A stretch of DNA of 64,000 nt, taken from NCBI GenBank assembly GCA_016793635.1, contig JAEUMD010000019.1:1-64000 (forward strand), in the 5' to 3' direction. A model generated the notes under the pieces. That model saw nothing but the letters and a program-made list of their open reading frames with translations. It did no database searches and had not been told where the DNA came from. Shown here piece by piece: positions 59,781-64,000 of this stretch. Within the stretch, counting starts at the first letter, position 1; every line of letters begins with the position of its first letter. Made by a program: the position numbers and the translations under genes. This DNA is from Hyphomicrobiaceae bacterium. GTDB lineage: Bacteria; Pseudomonadota; Alphaproteobacteria; Rhizobiales; Hyphomicrobiaceae.

Positions 59781-61559
59781 TCAGGCGTCGCTCTGTCGTG
59801 ACACCGCGAGTCCGGCGGCGAGGATCGTGAGCAGCGCGAGGAAGACGAAGTCACCCGCTATCGCATAGAGAGGGGGCTCGATGTGGCGCGGCAGCTCCGT
59901 GTCGATGACGCCCCGCACGTCGAGATCGAGCGTCGGGCCTACTCGTCCAAAGGCATCGATGACCGCCGAGACACCGTTATTGGCGGCGCGGATGATCGGG
60001 ACGCCCTCCTCCACCGCGCGTACACGCGACATGTGGAAGTGCTGATACGGGCCGGTCGTCTGGCCGAACCAGCCGTCGTTGGTGACGTTCACGATGACCG
60101 CTGGGCGATCCTCCGTTTGCACCACCTCGGCCGGGAAGATCGCCTCGTAGCAGACGAGGGCGAGGAGGGGCGGCGCTCCCGGCACGTCGATGATCGGCCG
60201 AGGCGAGCGCCCGACTTCAAAACCACCCCTCACCCGCGTCAGCTGCTCGAGACCGATGCTCTCCAGCAGCGCTTGCATCGGCAGGTACTCGCCGAACGGT
60301 ACGAGATGGATCTTGTCGTAGACGGCGGCGAGGCCACCCTCGGCATTGAAAACCATCAGCGAGTTGAAGACGCGGGTGCGCGGCGGCGGTACGGCCTCGG
60401 CTTGATCGACCGCCTGCTCGGGCCTTTCGGCGCGCAGCGCACCCGTCAGAAGGTGCGTACCGTCCGGCAATAGTTCGGCGATCTCGGAGAGTGCCTGCGG
60501 GCTCTCGAGCGGCAAGAACGGCATCGCCGCCTCGGGCCAGACGAGATGCGTGACCCCGGCCATGTCGTCGACGAGGCCCTCGGCGTTGCGACGCGACAGA
60601 TCGAGATGGAGATCGAAGATCTCGCGCTGCTTTTCCCGCTGCCATTTCTCGCGTTGCGGCACGCTCGGCTGCACGATGCGCAGCTTGACGCCGTCGACGG
60701 TTTCGTCGCTCGCTTCGCCGAGTCGCCACGCGCCGTATCCGAACAGGGGCGCGAACAACGCCACTGCGACGAGAGCCCCCGCACCTGCGCGCACCACGAG
60801 CTTATCGCTCGGCGCCTCCGCCGCGTCCGAAAGCGACACGAGCGGCGCGGCAAGCGCAATTACGGCGACGAGGGTGAGACCGTAGACACCGAGAACGGCC
60901 GCGCCCTGAATAGCCGCGCCCGGTGCGGTCAGCGCATAGCCGAGGACGTTCCACGGCAGGCCCGTGAGGATGTGCCCGCGAAGCCATTCGACGATGGCGA
61001 GCGCCAGGGCCAGGACCACGACGCGACCCAGCCCGGGACGCCATACTGCGCGCGCACCGGCCGCGGCGGCGGCGAAGAACATCGCCAGAAAGGCAGGCAG
61101 CAACGTCACCGCGGCTGGCAGCAGCCAAGCGAACTTCTCGGCCTCGACGAGGAATGCTTCGCCGATCCAGAACAGGCCGCTGACGAAATAGCCAAAGCCG
61201 AAGAACCACCCTGCGAAAGCCGCGCGCCGCAGCACATCTCGCCGCGAAGGAACGCTGGCCTGCAATTCTCCCGGCGGTATGCGGGGCGCATCGGCGGTGT
61301 CGATCAGCCAAACGAGCAGCGGCAGCGTCAATGCCATGACCGGCGCGAGGAAGAACGGCGCCATGGCGAGCACCGACAGCGCACCAGCGACGAACGCGAT
61401 GGAACCGCGAACCCAGAAGGAGGCCGATCCCAGCCGGTCGGCAATGCCGCGCGTGCCGGCCGCAAGGCCACGCACGATGCCTTCGATCGGTCCGTCGCTG
61501 CCCGTCCTGGGCTGCCGAACCGCCTCAGAGCCGCCTGCCTCGTTGTCCCCCGATTGCAA
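59781..61559 (-). CDS. lnt: Apolipoprotein N-acyltransferase
   Basis: 592-residue inner-membrane enzyme that adds the third acyl chain to lipoproteins. Six to eight membrane helices fill the N-terminal 260 residues. The periplasmic nitrilase domain has the triad: Glu in HLVWPEAAMPFLP, Lys in YDKIHLVPFGEYLP and Cys in LALVCYEAIFP; VIVNVTNDGWFGQTTGPYQH is also typical. Slightly longer than the usual 510-540 residues, with an acidic N-terminal leader. The only start is TTG at 61559, two bases past the corC stop, so coupling is likely. Confidence 0.95.
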   Translation of the reverse strand: MQSGDNEAGGSEAVRQPRTGSDGPIEGIVRGLAAGTRGIADRLGSASFWVRGSIAFVAGALSVLAMAPFFLAPVMALTLPLLVWLIDTADAPRIPPGELQASVPSRRDVLRRAAFAGWFFGFGYFVSGLFWIGEAFLVEAEKFAWLLPAAVTLLPAFLAMFFAAAAAGARAVWRPGLGRVVVLALALAIVEWLRGHILTGLPWNVLGYALTAPGAAIQGAAVLGVYGLTLVAVIALAAPLVSLSDAAEAPSDKLVVRAGAGALVAVALFAPLFGYGAWRLGEASDETVDGVKLRIVQPSVPQREKWQREKQREIFDLHLDLSRRNAEGLVDDMAGVTHLVWPEAAMPFLPLESPQALSEIAELLPDGTHLLTGALRAERPEQAVDQAEAVPPPRTRVFNSLMVFNAEGGLAAVYDKIHLVPFGEYLPMQALLESIGLEQLTRVRGGFEVGRSPRPIIDVPGAPPLLALVCYEAIFPAEVVQTEDRPAVIVNVTNDGWFGQTTGPYQHFHMSRVRAVEEGVPIIRAANNGVSAVIDAFGRVGPTLDLDVRGVIDTELPRHIEPPLYAIAGDFVFLALLTILAAGLAVSRQSDA

Positions 61560-61561
61560 GG

Positions 61562-62614
61562 TCAGCCGTCCGCGCTCGCGCCTTCGAGCGGCACCGGCCG
61601 GTGCACCCTCACTTTTTTCACGCGGCGCGGATCGGCATCGAGAACCTCGAACTCCAGCCCCGTCGCATGGCGGACGATCTCACCCCGCACGGGCACGCGC
61701 CCAAGCATGTGGAACACCAGACCGCCGAGGGTGTCGATCTGCTCTTCCTCCTCCGGCGTCAGCAGCTTGATGCCGAGATGGCGCTCGAGCTCGCTTACCG
61801 GCGTGCGCGCAGCAGCGACCAGCCCGAGCTTCGGGTCCATCAGGATGTTGCCGACCTCCTCCTCGTCGTGCTCGTCCTCGATATCGCCGACCACCTGCTC
61901 GACGAGATCCTCGATGGTGACGAGACCGTCCGTCCCGCCATACTCGTCGACGACCAACGCCATGTGAATGCGGGTCGATTGCATGCGGATGAGCAGGTTC
62001 ATCGCGGGCATCGAAGGCGGCACGAAAAGCACCGGACGACGGATCTTGGTCGATGCGATCGACTGCGACAGATCGAGATCGGAGAAATCGAGCGGCAGCC
62101 GTACCGGAGCTTCGCTGCCACCACTGGCATTCGCGCCGCTCTCCGCTGCCGCCGTGCCGGGTTCCGGCACCCGGCGCGACGCCGTCTGGCGCCCGTGCTC
62201 GACGATCCAGCCGAACAGGTCTTTGACGTGAACCATGCCGCGAGGATCGTCGAGCGTGTCGTGGAACACGGGAATGCGCGAAACGCCCGCCTCCTCGAAC
62301 TGCGCCAGCAGCTCGTACAATGGCTCGCTCTCGTCCAGCGAGATGATGTCGGCGCGCGGCACCATGATGTCTGCGACGCGGCTGGCACCAAAGCGCAGCA
62401 GACGCAGCAACATGCGGCGCTCCTCGTCGGAGAAGGCGGCGGCCGTGCCGGTTGGCCCCTCCTTGAGCGCGTGCTCGAGTGTGTCGCGCAACGTCTGTGA
62501 GCCTTGCAGGCCAAGACGGACGGGAAGTGATGAAAGCCAGCCCAAAAGCCCGCTGCGCGCCTCTTCCGCGCTCTGCTGGGCCTCGTTGCCGGTCGTGGGG
62601 CTATCGATGGTCAT
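61562..62614 (-). CDS. corC: CorC/HlyC-type CBS-domain protein
   Basis: 350-residue protein with two CBS domains and a C-terminal transporter-associated (CorC_HlyC) domain. RVADIMVPRADIISLDESEP opens the CBS pair. VDEYGGTDGLVTIEDLVEQV then VGDIEDEHDEEE marks the second CBS and linker. An insertion of about 40 residues (REPEPGTAA... region, about 150-190) lies between the CBS repeats. Members act with CorA in Mg/Co efflux or as membrane-linked regulators; the role here is unproven. Start: ATG at 62614. The order ybeY-corC-lnt is conserved. Confidence 0.93.
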   Translation of the reverse strand: MTIDSPTTGNEAQQSAEEARSGLLGWLSSLPVRLGLQGSQTLRDTLEHALKEGPTGTAAAFSDEERRMLLRLLRFGASRVADIMVPRADIISLDESEPLYELLAQFEEAGVSRIPVFHDTLDDPRGMVHVKDLFGWIVEHGRQTASRRVPEPGTAAAESGANASGGSEAPVRLPLDFSDLDLSQSIASTKIRRPVLFVPPSMPAMNLLIRMQSTRIHMALVVDEYGGTDGLVTIEDLVEQVVGDIEDEHDEEEVGNILMDPKLGLVAAARTPVSELERHLGIKLLTPEEEEQIDTLGGLVFHMLGRVPVRGEIVRHATGLEFEVLDADPRRVKKVRVHRPVPLEGASADG

Positions 62615-62657
62615 TGTCCGTGGTGTTTGCAAAATTTCGCTGCGTAGGGAATGGCGG

Positions 62658-63260
62658 CTAGTGCGCCGCCTTCTCGGGATCGGAGCCGGCATACGGATCG
62701 TCGATGCCGAGACCAGCCAGCACCTCGATCTCGATGGCCTCCATGGCCTCGGCCTCCGGATCGGTCATGTGATCGTAGCCGACGAGATGCAGCACGGCAT
62801 GTACGACAAGATGCTGGAGATGATGCGCGGGGCTGGTGCCGCTTTCTTCCGCCTCGGCACGGACGGTCTCGGCGGCGAGCACGATGTCGCCGAGCGAAGT
62901 GCCCTGCTCCAGCGTAGCGGCGGGCGAGCCTGATGGTGCTGGAAACGAAAGCACGTTGGTCGGTTTCGGCTTGCCACGATATTGGCCGTTGAGACGCGCG
63001 ACCGCCGCATCGGACGAGAGCGCAACAACGATCTCGACGGCTCCGCGCGGAAGGCGCGATGCAACCGCGGAATGGCGGGCCGCAGCCGCAGCCGCGCGTG
63101 AAATCAAGGCATCAATGTCGTCGAACAGAGACCAGTCGCCATCGTCCTCGACGAGGTCGATGGCGATGCTCGATCGTGGCTCTGGGTCGGCGGCCTCGGG
63201 TACGCCGGCAGCCTGAGGTGAGGACGGCGTGGCGGCACGCGCTTGCGGCTTGGCGCTCAT
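62658..63260 (-). CDS. ybeY: Endoribonuclease YbeY
   Basis: 200-residue zinc RNase for 16S rRNA 3' maturation and ribosome quality control. The metal site [20 protein letters not shown] contains the three conserved His residues. Upstream [18 protein letters not shown] is also diagnostic. An N-terminal extension of about 30 residues is Pro/Ala-rich. Start: ATG at 63260 overlaps the phoH stop (ATGA). Partners are phoH upstream and corC downstream. Confidence 0.95.
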   Translation of the reverse strand: MSAKPQARAATPSSPQAAGVPEAADPEPRSSIAIDLVEDDGDWSLFDDIDALISRAAAAAARHSAVASRLPRGAVEIVVALSSDAAVARLNGQYRGKPKPTNVLSFPAPSGSPAATLEQGTSLGDIVLAAETVRAEAEESGTSPAHHLQHLVVHAVLHLVGYDHMTDPEAEAMEAIEIEVLAGLGIDDPYAGSDPEKAAH

Positions 63261-64000
63261 GACACCTGCCCCGGCGTGGGATCTGTAGCCACCCTGGCAT
63301 TGGCATTCGCCTGCCCCGGCCGCTCGTAGGCGTCGACGATACGCGCCACCAGATCGCGGCGCACGACGTCAGCGGTGGCGAAGCGCACGGCCTCGATGCC
63401 TTCGACGCCACGCAGCAGTCGCACGGCTTCCTCGAGGCCGGATGTCATGCCGGGCGGCAGGTCGATCTGGCTCGGATCGCCAGTCACCACCATCTTGGCG
63501 TTCTCGCCGAGACGGGTGAGGAACATCTTCATCTGCATGCTGGTGGTATTCTGCGCCTCGTCGAGAATGACGAACGCATTGGCGAGCGTGCGGCCTCGCA
63601 TGAAGGCGAGCGGCGCGATCTCGATGACGCCGGTCTCGATGTCGCGCTCCACCTTCTCAGGCGGCAGCACGTCGTAGAGGGCGTCGTAGAGCGGGCGAAG
63701 ATAGGGATCGACCTTCTCGCGCATGTCGCCCGGCAGGAACCCAAGGCGTTCGCCGGCCTCGACCGCGGGCCGCGAGAGAATGATGCGCTCGACGATACCG
63801 CGCTCGAGGAAATGGGCGGCGAAGGCGACGGCCAGATAGGTTTTGCCGGTGCCCGCGGGACCGATGCCGAAAACGAGGTCGGTCGATTGGATCGCGCGCA
63901 TGTAGGTGCTCTGGGTGCGCGTGCGGGCCTTGATGACACGACGGCGCGTCGCGATCTGCGCCTGGGCGCCGACATCGCCGGGGCTCGCCTCCTGGCGAAC
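63257..64000 (-). CDS. phoH: PhoH-family ATPase, C-terminal part
   Basis: C-terminal 247 residues of a PhoH-like P-loop ATPase; the gene continues past the window end, and the frame is open to base 64000. The segment [20 protein letters not shown] leads to Walker [15 protein letters not shown]. Also visible are [20 protein letters not shown] and [20 protein letters not shown] with Walker B. The family is paired with YbeY and thought to act on RNA. The stop overlaps ybeY. Confidence 0.95.
   Translation of the reverse strand, partial: VRQEASPGDVGAQAQIATRRRVIKARTRTQSTYMRAIQSTDLVFGIGPAGTGKTYLAVAFAAHFLERGIVERIILSRPAVEAGERLGFLPGDMREKVDPYLRPLYDALYDVLPPEKVERDIETGVIEIAPLAFMRGRTLANAFVILDEAQNTTSMQMKMFLTRLGENAKMVVTGDPSQIDLPPGMTSGLEEAVRLLRGVEGIEAVRFATADVVRRDLVARIVDAYERPGQANANARVATDPTPGQVS

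Noticed and set aside
59750-59790. tRNA-like sequence GGTTCAAATCC on the minus strand after lnt
   Set aside because: Only two T-stem pairs form and no acceptor, D or anticodon arm can be built around it, so it is not a tRNA. An attachment-site remnant is possible but unsupported.

Overview
The window is a GC-rich stretch of chromosome from an alphaproteobacterium, very probably of the order Hyphomicrobiales (Rhizobiales). The evidence is gene order. Three blocks match arrangements I know from that order: (a) dgt-argS-SPOR-nagZ-scpA-scpB-tatABC-serS-surE-LysM/M23-yajC-secD-secF-Mth938-squalene-synthase-like; (b) PIMT-tolC-popZ-valS; (c) phoH-ybeY-corC-lnt-XRE-metK-trmB-rimP-nusA-ylxR/L7Ae-infB-rbfA-truB. 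The genus cannot be fixed from this sequence alone. No rRNA, convincing tRNA, insertion sequence, prophage or CRISPR array was seen. Starts are often GTG or TTG, and several were moved downstream to codons with a Shine-Dalgarno sequence.

Layout. 1-1.2 kb is the 3' end of gcvPB, convergent with a two-ACT gcvR-like gene. 2.1-4.2 kb is a large secreted SGNH hydrolase. 4.3-9.3 kb (minus) is the SecDF-YajC block, with homologues of two mitochondrial complex I assembly factors. 9.6-10.5 kb (plus) is a DUF815 ATPase. 10.6-26.6 kb (minus) is a long housekeeping run: an NlpD-like amidase activator with a CtrA-type box, surE, a four-helix-bundle gene between inverted repeats, serS, tatCBA, an orphan FbpC-like ABC ATPase, scpBA, nagZ, a SPOR protein, argS and dgt. 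26.8-28.1 kb (plus) holds an A-type Fe-S carrier and exonuclease III. 28.2-33 kb (minus) holds a TadG-like von Willebrand protein, an ExoR-like Sel1 protein and ilvD. 33.5-37 kb (plus) holds DUF898, M48 peptidase and DUF2939 genes. 37.1-46 kb (minus) holds valS, two tandem PopZ-family genes, tolC and a PIMT-like methyltransferase. 46.2-55.3 kb (minus) is the translation block truB-rbfA-(orphan)-infB-ylxR/L7Ae-nusA-rimP-trmB. 55.5-57.5 kb (plus) is an rtcB-prfH RNA-repair/ribosome-rescue pair that interrupts trmB and metK. 57.6-64 kb (minus) is metK, an XRE regulator, lnt, corC, ybeY and partial phoH.

Most of the window is core biology: translation, protein export (Sec and Tat), envelope upkeep and chromosome or pole organisation. 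The departures from conserved order are the best leads: the rtcB-prfH cassette with a possible leader peptide, the four-helix-bundle gene flanked by inverted repeats that recur near truB, the doubled popZ, the orphan 97-residue gene behind a terminator in the infB-rbfA operon, and an attenuator-like hairpin in front of rimP-nusA.
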